A stretch of 64,000 bases of DNA from Betaproteobacteria bacterium UKL13-2 (lineage in GTDB: Bacteria; Pseudomonadota; Gammaproteobacteria; Burkholderiales; Usitatibacteraceae): the NCBI GenBank assembly GCA_001602455.1, contig CP012157.1, positions 491,733 through 555,732 of the forward strand, read 5' to 3'. This document shows positions 44,680-53,301 of this stretch, piece after piece (positions within the stretch are counted from its first letter, which is position 1; every line of letters begins with the position of its first letter). The position numbers and the translations under genes were made by a program. The notes below the pieces were generated by a model. The model was not told the DNA's origin. It was given only the letters and a program-made list of their open reading frames with translations, and made no database searches.

Positions 44680-45515
44680 CCCTTCACCGCCCCTTTCATC
44701 GCACCTTCAATAAAGTAGCGTTGCGTAAAGGTAAAGAACAGCAGAATCGGGATGATGGAGAACACCGCGCCCGCCGCCACCAGACGCCAATCGAGCGAGA
44801 AGGTGCTGGCCAATCGATTGACACCCAGCGGTAATGTAAATAATGAAGGCTGATCAATAATGATGAGAGGCCAAAGAAAGTCGCCCCAGACGGCGATAAA
44901 ACTAAACACTGCCAGTGTTGCGAGCGATGGCTTGACCAAGGGCAACATCACGAACCACCAAATGCGTAGGCGCGAAACACCATCCATGATTGCAGCTTCT
45001 TCGATTGCCGCCGGGACGGATAAAAACGCCTGCCGCATAAAGAAAATGCCAAATGCCGTACAGGCGTGTGGCAGCACCAAACCTAGATAGGTATTTTGTA
45101 GCCCGAGTGAAATCGCCAGCTCATAAACCGGAATCATCAACAACTGGAACGGAATCATCATCGACGATAACAACACAATAAACAGCACCGCCCGGCCTGT
45201 GAACGGTATGCGTGCCAACGGATAAGCGGCGAGTGACGCGAGCAACAGATTCAATGCCACCGACAGGGCCGCGACCAGCGCACTATTTTTCAGATAGACA
45301 AAAAACGGCTGCGATTCTACGACACGAAAAAAATTGTCGAGCGTGGGTTGTTGTGGCACAAACATAGGGGGGTAGGCAAAGATATTCTCGCCGGCGGACT
45401 TTAACGACGTGGATAGCAGCCATAAAAATGGGCCGACGGTGAACAGCAACACGATCATGATCGCGACATAACGAAACAGCAATGGCAACACGGAGCGTAG
45501 GCTAGGCTTTTTCAC
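44676..45515 (-). CDS. Sugar ABC transporter permease, MalG type
   Basis: The 279-residue inner-membrane protein has six predicted membrane segments and the EAA loop EEAAIMDGVSRLRIWWFVMLP (near residue 175), which contacts the ATPase. The N-terminus is short, as in MalG-like CUT1 permeases. The start is a GTG at 45515, overlapping the first permease by 14 bases. The sequence ends AMKGAVKG, as expected for the group. It works with the permease, ATPase and binding protein of the same operon. Confidence 0.94.
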   Translation of the reverse strand: MKKPSLRSVLPLLFRYVAIMIVLLFTVGPFLWLLSTSLKSAGENIFAYPPMFVPQQPTLDNFFRVVESQPFFVYLKNSALVAALSVALNLLLASLAAYPLARIPFTGRAVLFIVLLSSMMIPFQLLMIPVYELAISLGLQNTYLGLVLPHACTAFGIFFMRQAFLSVPAAIEEAAIMDGVSRLRIWWFVMLPLVKPSLATLAVFSFIAVWGDFLWPLIIIDQPSLFTLPLGVNRLASTFSLDWRLVAAGAVFSIIPILLFFTFTQRYFIEGAMKGAVKG

Positions 45516-46386
45516 GCAGAAACCGAAGATTGATCAGGGAAAACACGAGCGTCAAGAGAAACAGCACAACGCCAATCGCCGACGCATAACCCATCTCGAA
45601 CTCCGAGAACGCCGACTCGTAAAGATAGTAGACCAAGGTCTTGGTTGAATCCATCGGCCCGCCCTGGGTCATGACGTAAACCTCCTCAAAAACCTTCATC
45701 GCCGCAATTGAGGACATGACCGTGACGACCGCAATCGATGGTCGCAACAATGGGATCGTGATATGAATCATCTGCTGCCACGCGCTGACGCCTTCGACTT
45801 CAGCGACTTCGTACAGGTGGCGGGGTATCGACTGCAATCCGGCCAAATAGATCACCATGTAATAACCCATGCCGCTCCAGATCGTCACCGCCATCACGCT
45901 GTAGAGCGCGTTGGCAGGGTCAGTGAGAAACGCGACCGGATCAGTCGTCAGGCCGGACGCGAGCAACACATAGTTGAGGATGCCCTGTTCCTCGTACACC
46001 CATTTCCAAATCAGCCCACTAATGACCAGTGACGTGATAACGGGCAAATAGATTGCTGCGCGGATAAACGTGATGCCGGGGATATGTTTGTTGACGAGTG
46101 CCGCGAGGAAAATTGGTGCAATGACGAGTACCGGCACGACCACCACCATATAGAGCAGCGTATTCTTGAGCGCCGCCCAAAAGAACGGATCGCGCCAGAC
46201 GTTCAGATAATTGGCGAACCCCACAAACTCGGCCTGACGAATCATATTGAAGTTAGTAAAACTCAAATAGATCGCCTTTAACGCGGGATACAGCACAAAC
46301 GTCGCGAGCACCACACAAGCCGGTATCAGAAAAACATACGGTATCAGCGGATTGCCGACGATACGAGTAGACGATGCTGGCTTCAC
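45502..46386 (-). CDS. Sugar ABC transporter permease, MalF type
   Basis: The 294-residue protein has six membrane segments and an EAA loop (YEVAEVEGVSAWQQMIHIT, near residue 190), as in CUT1 MalF-like permeases. The start is a GTG at 46386. It is preceded by a remarkable set of 14-bp repeats which contain four short ORFs (46387-46442). This is the only gene junction in the operon that does not overlap directly, and the repeats appear to bridge it. Confidence 0.93.
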   Translation of the reverse strand: MKPASSTRIVGNPLIPYVFLIPACVVLATFVLYPALKAIYLSFTNFNMIRQAEFVGFANYLNVWRDPFFWAALKNTLLYMVVVVPVLVIAPIFLAALVNKHIPGITFIRAAIYLPVITSLVISGLIWKWVYEEQGILNYVLLASGLTTDPVAFLTDPANALYSVMAVTIWSGMGYYMVIYLAGLQSIPRHLYEVAEVEGVSAWQQMIHITIPLLRPSIAVVTVMSSIAAMKVFEEVYVMTQGGPMDSTKTLVYYLYESAFSEFEMGYASAIGVVLFLLTLVFSLINLRFLREKA

Positions 46387-46442
46387 GATGTTGCCTTCAT
46401 GGTGTTCCCTTCATGGTGTTGGCTTCATGGTATTGGCTTCAT
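46384..46442 (-). repeat. 14-bp tandem repeat forming a chain of mini-ORFs
   Basis: On the minus strand four units of ATGAAGCCAACACC (with small changes) begin at 46442, 46428, 46414 and 46400, and a fifth partial unit is the permease start (GTGAAGCCAGCA, 46386). Each unit encodes five codons (Met-Lys-x-x-x) and ends at a TGA that overlaps the next ATG by two or three bases. The first ATG overlaps the ROK TGA, and the last mini-ORF's TGA overlaps the permease GTG. Confidence 0.9.
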
Positions 46443-47380
46443 CACAGCGCCACCGCAAAACGATCAAACACCAGCCGCGCGGCGCCGTACACGCCGGCGT
46501 CATTGCCCATTGTGGCGACAGCGACCGGCGCTTGCACGCCCCTCGCCGCAAGACCAGCCCTAAACATCGGCCACCAATGTTTGCGCGAATCGACCATGCC
46601 GCCGCCAATGATGATGACGTCCGGATCGATCATCCAATGCAGATTGAAGACTTGCAACACAAGATGTTCGCACCATCGTTCTAGTGCGAGCGAGGCGTTG
46701 ACATCACCCTTGACGAACAACTCCATTACCGCCGCGCCGCCGATCGCGTGGCCAACCTGTTCCGACGCTGCGACGATCTGTTGATAGACGTTACCCAATC
46801 CTGTGCCCGATACCAAGTGTTCAACCTTGACCTCTGTTTGTGAATGACGATCCCACATGCGGGCGATGCCAAAGTGTCCGGTGAGATGGTGTCGGCCTGT
46901 GAGTAGCCGTCCGTTGGTCAGCACGGCCCCACCAAGCCCGGTGCCGAGTGTCAGCATGACCGCGCTCGGGTTTGCGCTCAGCGAGTGACGGCCACACCAA
47001 ATCTCGCCGACGAGCGCACAGTTCGCGTCGTTGTCTGCGACCACCGGCAGTTGATACCGCTCGCGAAAATAAGCGCCGAGCGGTGTGCCGGCCCAGCCGG
47101 GAATTTGTGGCGCGGAACTCACGACCAAGCCGCTGGCGGGCGCAATCACGCCGGCCGAGGACAGGCCGATACCGCACACCGAATGATCCGCTGATACTTG
47201 CTCTTGCAATTTGTCGACACTCTCCACAATGACGCCCAGCACATGGCTTGCCCCAAGCGAAGCATTCGTCGCGAGCCGTGTATCTGCGAGCATATTTGCG
47301 TCGCGGTCAATGAGTGCGCCACGAATTTTTGTGCCGCCGATGTCAACGGCAATTGCAACTGGCGTGGTAATCGGTCTCAT
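46442..47380 (-). CDS. ROK-family sugar kinase
   Basis: The 312-residue kinase has the ATP phosphate loop DIGGTKIRGALID and the catalytic DNDANCALVGE motif, and probably phosphorylates the imported sugar (glucose, mannose or N-acetylmannosamine). The position where ROK kinases normally carry a CXCGXXGC zinc motif reads IARMWDRHSQTEVKVEHLVSG, without cysteines, so zinc binding is lost or changed. The ATG at 47380 overlaps the binding-protein stop by four bases and follows GGGGGA. No helix-turn-helix is present, so it is not a ROK repressor. Confidence 0.88.
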   Translation of the reverse strand: MRPITTPVAIAVDIGGTKIRGALIDRDANMLADTRLATNASLGASHVLGVIVESVDKLQEQVSADHSVCGIGLSSAGVIAPASGLVVSSAPQIPGWAGTPLGAYFRERYQLPVVADNDANCALVGEIWCGRHSLSANPSAVMLTLGTGLGGAVLTNGRLLTGRHHLTGHFGIARMWDRHSQTEVKVEHLVSGTGLGNVYQQIVAASEQVGHAIGGAAVMELFVKGDVNASLALERWCEHLVLQVFNLHWMIDPDVIIIGGGMVDSRKHWWPMFRAGLAARGVQAPVAVATMGNDAGVYGAARLVFDRFAVAL

Positions 47381-48732
47381 CGCCATTTCCCCCCGGCGGC
47401 GACATCGGCCAACTTTGTGACCCGAGTGGAACATGGCAGTAGTGCAGCCCACGCCACGTCGATGTCAGTCAATGCTTGACGAGTGGTCTTACGCTTTAGC
47501 ATGACCGCCTGTAGGTTGCGAGCGTAATCGCTACGGAACTTGTTGTAGTTACGTATGGGCGGTACCAACACCTCGCCGCGCTTAACCTGCTCAACCGAAA
47601 GCGCACGCGCTTCATCCAGCAAACGATCACCGCTCGATGTTGTGAAAAACGGATCGTCATAACTCTTTGTGCTCGAAGGAAGAATCGGCACACGCCGTGC
47701 GAACCGCGTTTGGTTCGCCGCATTGGTCAGGAAGGCCGCAAAACGAAAAGCCGCTTTTTTGTTGGGCGATTGTTCGAGCACCGCGACATTCATGGCAGCG
47801 ATGTTTGGTGGTGATTCACCGACACCAATCTGCAACGTCACCCCGACATTGGCATAAAACGCAGGATTGTTGGTTTTAATGAACTGGAGAAATTGCATGC
47901 CCGTACTCACCATCGCCACCTGACCCGACAAAAACATTTCAACGGCTTTACGATGGCCCTCGGTGACCACATTTTTCGGCACCAGCCCCTCTTGGTAGAG
48001 CCGCTGGTGAAAGTCAAAAACGCGCTCACCACGTTCATTCACAAACCCCGCGCGACAGCCGTTTGCGCTGAGAATGGGCGCGCCCATCGACACCAGCGTT
48101 TCGAGCGGCGTACTGCCATCGAGCGCCGGAAAATAAGCGTAGCGTCCCGTCGCGGCTCTGACTTTTTGCGCTGCCGGCAGTAAGCCCGCAAAGGTGGTCG
48201 GCGCATCGACACCGGCCTTGGCGAGCAACGTCTTGTTATACAACAGGACACTTGTTGTCAGATACCAAGGCAACGCAAAGGTCTTGCCGTCGAGTCGATT
48301 TGCCCGCCACGCGGCCGGCAGATACCCGCCTATCTCTTCGGCGCTCAAGAATTTCTCAGGGTCTGCCAATGCGCCGAATTCGGCCAACTTCGAAGCGAAC
48401 TGTGGGTTCAGATTCACCACATCCGGTGCGGGCCGCCGTGGGGACGCGGCCGCGACGGCCGTAAGTGTCTTTTTCTCCATTTCAGACCAAGGCACATCCA
48501 CCCACTTCACCCGAATCTCAGGATTCTGTTTTTCAAAATCGTTAATCACACCACGAATATACGCATCGTGAAACGGTGACAGTTGCATCGTCCAGAACTG
48601 CACTTCCGCACTGGTGGCGAATGCCGCGCTGGAGAACGCGACAGCAACCGCGATGACCGACATCGAGTACCATCCGCGCCAACGCGCGGCGAGACTCGCT
48701 GATAATGATGGAAAGGCAAGCTGATCAATCAA
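47377..48732 (-). CDS. Sugar ABC transporter substrate-binding protein
   Basis: The 451-residue protein has a basic N-terminus and hydrophobic signal peptide ending near SAAFA (about residue 38), then a family-1 solute-binding fold (VQFWTMQLSPFHD, SGQVAMVSTGMQFLQF). It captures the sugar in the periplasm and delivers it to the permeases. The start used is a TTG (48732) that gives the signal peptide a basic n-region; a later ATG at 48663 is possible. It is the first gene of the operon and divergent from the NanE-like gene across 225 bases. Confidence 0.9.
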   Translation of the reverse strand: MIDQLAFPSLSASLAARWRGWYSMSVIAVAVAFSSAAFATSAEVQFWTMQLSPFHDAYIRGVINDFEKQNPEIRVKWVDVPWSEMEKKTLTAVAAASPRRPAPDVVNLNPQFASKLAEFGALADPEKFLSAEEIGGYLPAAWRANRLDGKTFALPWYLTTSVLLYNKTLLAKAGVDAPTTFAGLLPAAQKVRAATGRYAYFPALDGSTPLETLVSMGAPILSANGCRAGFVNERGERVFDFHQRLYQEGLVPKNVVTEGHRKAVEMFLSGQVAMVSTGMQFLQFIKTNNPAFYANVGVTLQIGVGESPPNIAAMNVAVLEQSPNKKAAFRFAAFLTNAANQTRFARRVPILPSSTKSYDDPFFTTSSGDRLLDEARALSVEQVKRGEVLVPPIRNYNKFRSDYARNLQAVMLKRKTTRQALTDIDVAWAALLPCSTRVTKLADVAAGGKWR

Positions 48733-48957
48733 AACAGTAAACTCCAGAAAAGACGGTCGTTTCCAGCCATAATTGCCTGAAACTAGCCGTCAATTGGACA
48801 CTTTGACAACTGGGCACTTCTGTTGATCTGACAATTTGATATGGTGAATTTCCCCGCTCCCGCGAACAACCCTTGTGGTAAGTCGCCGGAATGACGGCAA
48901 TACTGAGGTTTTTTGGAATTTCCCAACGTTTTCACCATCATCCGTGATTCTGCCGCC
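48733..48957. promoter_or_regulatory. Divergent promoter region of the sugar operon and nanE-like gene
   Basis: These 225 bases should hold both promoters and any shared operator. Candidate half-sites around 48790-48845 (CAATTGGACAC, TTGACAACTGGGCAC, CTGACAATTTGA) are repetitive, but no exact inverted repeat can be defined and no regulator gene is adjacent. Confidence 0.4.
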
Positions 48958-49638
48958 ATGAATTTTAGAACAACTACTCTCATTGATGCGGCGCTGCACG
49001 GTCGCTTGGTCGTGTCGTGTCAACCAGTCGATCTTGGACCGATGGACCGTGACGACATTGTGGTCGCACTCGCGGCTGCTGCCATAGCCGGGGGGGCAGG
49101 CGGAGTGCGTATTGAGGGTGCACGGCGGGTCGCGGCAGTGAGTCGTGTGCTGGACGCACCGATAATCGGCATCATCAAACATGATCTCACCGATTCGCCG
49201 ATACGCATCACGCCGTTTCTAGAAGATGTGGCGGAATTGGCAACTGCTGGCGCGGACATCATTGCTGTTGATGCGACTAACCGTCCTCGTCCGGTGCCCG
49301 TCGCCATACTACTTGAACACATACGTTCGCTCGGAGTCCTCGGCATGGCCGATTGCAGTAACGTCGAAGAAGCGCTCGCCGCACACCAGCTTGGATTTGA
49401 CATCGTCGGCACAACACTTTCAGGATACGTCGGCGGCGAGATTCCACATGATCCGGACATTGCATTCATTCGTGCCATTGCTGCGCGGGTGCCGCGCGTG
49501 ATGGCCGAGGGCCGGTTTAACAACCCAGCGTCGGCGGCCGCGGCCATCGACGCGGGTGCGTGGTCGGTGACGGTTGGTACGGCAATCACACGCACCGAGG
49601 TCGTGACAGGATGGTTTGCCGCCGCACTCAAGGCTTAA
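48958..49638 (+). CDS. NanE-like N-acylglucosamine-6-phosphate 2-epimerase
   Basis: NanE interconverts N-acetylmannosamine-6-phosphate and N-acetylglucosamine-6-phosphate. The 226-residue protein has family motifs VSCQPVDLGPMD, PIIGIIKHDL (catalytic lysine region), AGADIIAVDATNRPRP, TTLSGYVGG and VMAEGRF (glutamate region). I chose the ATG at 48958, which gives the family start; the longer frame to 48913 is unlikely. It is divergent from the sugar operon, and the epimerase together with the ROK kinase points to an N-acetylmannosamine step. Confidence 0.9.
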   Translation: MNFRTTTLIDAALHGRLVVSCQPVDLGPMDRDDIVVALAAAAIAGGAGGVRIEGARRVAAVSRVLDAPIIGIIKHDLTDSPIRITPFLEDVAELATAGADIIAVDATNRPRPVPVAILLEHIRSLGVLGMADCSNVEEALAAHQLGFDIVGTTLSGYVGGEIPHDPDIAFIRAIAARVPRVMAEGRFNNPASAAAAIDAGAWSVTVGTAITRTEVVTGWFAAALKA

Positions 49639-49678
49639 ACGCCATGAGGGGAAGGACCGAGTATTCTGCAACGCCCAG

Positions 49679-51154
49679 TTACAGCGACGATTCAATTCGT
49701 TCGCACAGGCGTTCGAGCACTTCAACGCGCGACCAAAGTTTGTCGTTTGACGCCACGATATTCCACGGTGCAATATCCGATGATGTGCGGTCGATCATAT
49801 CGGCCACCGGACGTTCGTAGGCCGGCCATTTTTTGCGATTGCGCCAGTCTTCTTCGGTGATCTTGAATTGTTTGTACGGCGTTTTGGCGCGTACCTTGAA
49901 GCGCTTGATTTGCTCGGCTTGTGTAATGGCCAGCCAAAACTTACTGATAATGGCGCCACCGTCAGCGAGTTGTTCTTCAAACTCATTGATCTCGTGATAC
50001 GCGCGCATCCAATCCGGCTCGGAGGCAAATTTTTCAACACGTTCGACGAGTACGCGACCGTACCACGAGCGGTCAAAGATCGCCGAGTGACCATGGGTCG
50101 GAACATGTCGCCAAAACCGCCACAAATACGGCTGCGCACGCTCCTCTTCGGTTGGCGCGGCAATGGGAATGACGCGGTAGTAGCGCGCATCAATGGCTCG
50201 CGTAACACGGCGAATGGTGCTGCCTTTGCCAGCAGCATCCATGCCTTCGAACACGATCACCAGAGAACGGTCGCGCATTTTTTTATGGCGCGTCAGGAGG
50301 TTCAGGTCGCCCTGGAGTTTGGCGAGGCGTCTTTCGTAAGTGCTGTGCGTTAACGCGCGCCGATAGTCGGCCGTATTGAGTACCGTGCGATGATCGAGAC
50401 TCGGCTGAGGTAGCGGCTCCGGTGGCGTAACCACATGCCGCTCACCTTTTAGCCGACGTGTAATGGCATCGAGCAACAAACTACCCGCCGTGAAGGAACG
50501 GTAGGCATGATTGCTACCATCGATCACATGCCATGGCGCTTCGCCGGTTGACGTTTCGCGTAGCGCGAGTTGGCTAACCTGCACAAACTCATCGTAGTGT
50601 TTGAAGTGTCGCCAATCGTCTTTGGTCACGCGCCACGCAGTTTTCGCTTTTGTCGAAAGCTCTTTGAGGCGCATCTGCTGCGCCGATTTGGAAAGGTGAA
50701 ACCATAGCTTGACGATCAACGTACCTTCCGCAACGAGCATACGCTCGTGATCGCGAATTCTCGCCAAGCGTTTTTCCAGCTCGGATTCCGTTTCACTTTC
50801 CATCACGCGCTGCAAGATCGGATCGGTGTACCAGGAACCAAACATGATGCCGATCCGTCCTTTCGGTGGCAGCGCCTGCCAAAAGCGCCACATCTCTGGT
50901 CGCTGCCGCTCGACGTCGGTCGAGGGCCCAAAGGCGAATGTATGAATGTATCGTGGGTCCATCCACGCATTGAAGAGATTGACCGTCTCGCCCTTGCCCG
51001 CGCCATCCACGCCGTTGACCAAAATGATCACGGGTGTTTTATTCTCCGCGAGCAGTGCATGCTGTGCATCCAGCAGGGCGCTACGCAGCACTGGCTCTTG
51101 TTTCGCAAATTCTGTTTTTTTGAGCTTGTGGCCTACTTCGGCGGATTCGAACAT
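49679..51154 (-). CDS. Two-domain polyphosphate kinase 2 (class II type)
   Basis: The 491-residue protein contains two PPK2 domains, each with a Walker A motif (GVDGAGKGE near 48-56; GMDAAGKGS near 306) and a Walker B-like DRSWYGRV in the second domain (GSWYTD in the first). Two-domain PPK2s such as polyphosphate:AMP phosphotransferase use polyphosphate to phosphorylate AMP to ADP. Replacement of the conserved DRSWYNR-type motif in the first domain by GSWYTD suggests that domain 2 is the catalytic one. It stands alone and is convergent with the NanE-like gene. Confidence 0.93.
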   Translation of the reverse strand: MFESAEVGHKLKKTEFAKQEPVLRSALLDAQHALLAENKTPVIILVNGVDGAGKGETVNLFNAWMDPRYIHTFAFGPSTDVERQRPEMWRFWQALPPKGRIGIMFGSWYTDPILQRVMESETESELEKRLARIRDHERMLVAEGTLIVKLWFHLSKSAQQMRLKELSTKAKTAWRVTKDDWRHFKHYDEFVQVSQLALRETSTGEAPWHVIDGSNHAYRSFTAGSLLLDAITRRLKGERHVVTPPEPLPQPSLDHRTVLNTADYRRALTHSTYERRLAKLQGDLNLLTRHKKMRDRSLVIVFEGMDAAGKGSTIRRVTRAIDARYYRVIPIAAPTEEERAQPYLWRFWRHVPTHGHSAIFDRSWYGRVLVERVEKFASEPDWMRAYHEINEFEEQLADGGAIISKFWLAITQAEQIKRFKVRAKTPYKQFKITEEDWRNRKKWPAYERPVADMIDRTSSDIAPWNIVASNDKLWSRVEVLERLCERIESSL

Positions 51155-51500
51155 CGTCTTTCCTTTTGCTGTTGCGTCGCGTTGCTAAGCCATTGTGAGG
51201 GCGTTGTTAGGGAGGATGAGGATGAGCATGGCTGATACATGATGCGCCGTATTGATCTGAATCAGCAAATCAGCGATGTTTCGCTTGCATATTTCATGGG
51301 GCGCCCGCCGCGCCGAATGAGGCTGCCTCTGAGCGATGGGCAAGCCAATTTGGCTCGTTCCTCTTGTGCGGTGGCCTCGGGCTAAAGTTCTGATTTGATC
51401 GGCCGATAAGCAACTTGAGATTGTTTTTTTGTGGTGTTCTCGTCCGGGGTGCCACGCCTGTCATGCAACTAAATCTGGCTTTACCTTAAGGAGAGAATCA
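51155..51500. other. Spacer with a dispersed repeat
   Basis: No gene is supported. It holds the CTAG-family copy at 51285-51384 and the receptor's ribosome-binding site (AAGGAGAG at 51487-51494). Confidence 0.5.
51285..51384 (-). repeat. Dispersed element, CTAG family, copy 4
   Basis: In reverse orientation to copy 1. It starts with GCATATTTCATGGGGCG, the element end without CTAG, and contains GCCAATTTGGCTCGTTCCTC, the reverse complement of the shared core. The far end near 51384 is incomplete. Confidence 0.65.
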
Positions 51501-53054
51501 ATGTTTAAGTCTTTACGCTTGGTCATGGCGCTTCTGGGTACCATTGGTGTCGCTGCGGCGATTGCCGTGGCGGCACAGGGTTATTTCTTCATCAATAAGC
51601 TCGACGTTTCAGCCAATAAGGTCTATGTGGCCAAGGATGTGATCGCAGACATCCTGCCGCCGCCGATGTATCTCATTGAGGTTCGGCTGGTGCTCTCCAT
51701 GATGATGGACGGCAGCCTCCCAGCCGCCGATGGCAAGAAGCGTTTTGACGAACTTGCTGCCGAATACGCCCAGCGGGTTGATTACTGGACCAAAAACCCG
51801 CCTTTCGGGCTCGAGGCCAAGCTGTTGGGTGCCCAACACACGGCCGCAAAAGCCTTCATCGCTGCCGCGCATCGCCAGATTGTGGAGCCCATACTCGGCG
51901 GGCAAATGGATGCTGCCAAGGACAATCTCGCTGCGGTGCATGCCCTGTACCAAGAACACCGTTTGGGTGTCGATGCAACCGTTGCTGAAGGTAATACCTT
52001 TGCCACTGCCACGATGAAAGACTTTGACGACACCCGCACCATCAGCAATGGCGCGATGTTGGTTACAGCGTTAGTGGCGGGGCTGATCGTGTTCGTGGTG
52101 TACCGTCTGGTGCTGGCGAGCATCCTGAAGCCAGTGAGCGGCAGCACCGAAGCCGCCAAGCTAATTGCCGCCGGCGATCTGGCGACGTCAATCCAGATGG
52201 ATGAGGGGCGTACCGATAGCCTAGGCGTCTTGCAAACAGCCCTACAGACCATGCGTAAAGACTTGAACCAGACCGTGTCTTCAGTGCGCAGCGTCGCCGA
52301 TAGCGTCTCGAATGCCAGCGCCGAAATTGCCCAGGGTAACCACGATCTTTCTGCCCGAACCGAAAGCCAGGCCAGCGCCTTGCAACAAACCGCGGCCTCC
52401 ATGGAGGAATTGACGGCGGTGGTCAATCAAAACGCCGAGTCCGCAGCCCAAGCTGATTCCCTTGCCAAGCAGGCTGCCGAGGTAGCGCAGCGTGGCGGGG
52501 CGGCGGTGTCGCAGGTGGTCGCCACCATGCAAGGCATCAACGAGTCCTCCCGCCAGATCGCAGGCATTGTGAGTGTGATTGAGGGCATTGCCTTCCAGAC
52601 CAACATCTTGGCGCTGAACGCTGCGGTGGAAGCCGCGAGAGCCGGCGAACAGGGTCGGGGCTTTGCGGTGGTGGCGTCAGAGGTGCGGTTGCTGGCCGGG
52701 CGCAGTGCCGAAGCTGCCAAAGAGATCAAGGCGCTGATTGGCGCGAGCGTAGAGCGCATGGCTCACGGCTCGACCCTTGCGGATAACGCCGGTGCCACCA
52801 TGGCAGATATGCTGCAAGCCACCCAGCGGGTGAGCGATATCCTCGCGGAGATACGCTCCACCAGCCAAGAGCAGTCAAGCGGTATCTCGCAGGTAGGCGA
52901 TGCAGTCATGCAAATAGATCAAGTGACTCAGCAGAATTCCGCGCTTGTGGAGGAAATAGCCGCGGCGGCCACCAGCCTCAAGATGCAGGCCGCTGAGCTG
53001 GTGCGTCAGATGTCGCAGTTCACCGTCGCAGACGAGCAGCGCCGCACTTGCTGA
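51501..53054 (+). CDS. Methyl-accepting chemotaxis protein
   Basis: This 517-residue receptor has a membrane segment (about 7-30), a periplasmic four-helix region to about 190, a second membrane segment, a HAMP domain (about 212-265) and the coiled-coil signalling domain. The hairpin tip [28 protein letters not shown] is the highly conserved CheA/CheW contact. The ATG at 51501 follows AAGGAGAG; the longer open frame is unlikely. No CheB/CheR pentapeptide is visible at the C-terminus. The ligand is unknown. It is not adjacent to other chemotaxis genes in this window. Confidence 0.95.
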   Translation: MFKSLRLVMALLGTIGVAAAIAVAAQGYFFINKLDVSANKVYVAKDVIADILPPPMYLIEVRLVLSMMMDGSLPAADGKKRFDELAAEYAQRVDYWTKNPPFGLEAKLLGAQHTAAKAFIAAAHRQIVEPILGGQMDAAKDNLAAVHALYQEHRLGVDATVAEGNTFATATMKDFDDTRTISNGAMLVTALVAGLIVFVVYRLVLASILKPVSGSTEAAKLIAAGDLATSIQMDEGRTDSLGVLQTALQTMRKDLNQTVSSVRSVADSVSNASAEIAQGNHDLSARTESQASALQQTAASMEELTAVVNQNAESAAQADSLAKQAAEVAQRGGAAVSQVVATMQGINESSRQIAGIVSVIEGIAFQTNILALNAAVEAARAGEQGRGFAVVASEVRLLAGRSAEAAKEIKALIGASVERMAHGSTLADNAGATMADMLQATQRVSDILAEIRSTSQEQSSGISQVGDAVMQIDQVTQQNSALVEEIAAAATSLKMQAAELVRQMSQFTVADEQRRTC

Positions 53055-53301
53055 GGGACTGATGACCTTTACAGTCACCGCTTGAGGCGATGCGGGTTTG
53101 CCGCATTCGCCAATCTGGTGATGTAGGCGACGGTGAGACCAGAATCGGCAAATCGGCACAATGGTTGGGAGGCGCGTAGCATGGCGGCAATATTGGCCAT
53201 CCATTGAAAGTTACTGCGTGTCCGGAACCCCCCCGACCCGATCGCCACCGCAATCATCGCTACCGACGGCTCATGTCATCAACTGGAACGAGGACGGTCA
53301 A

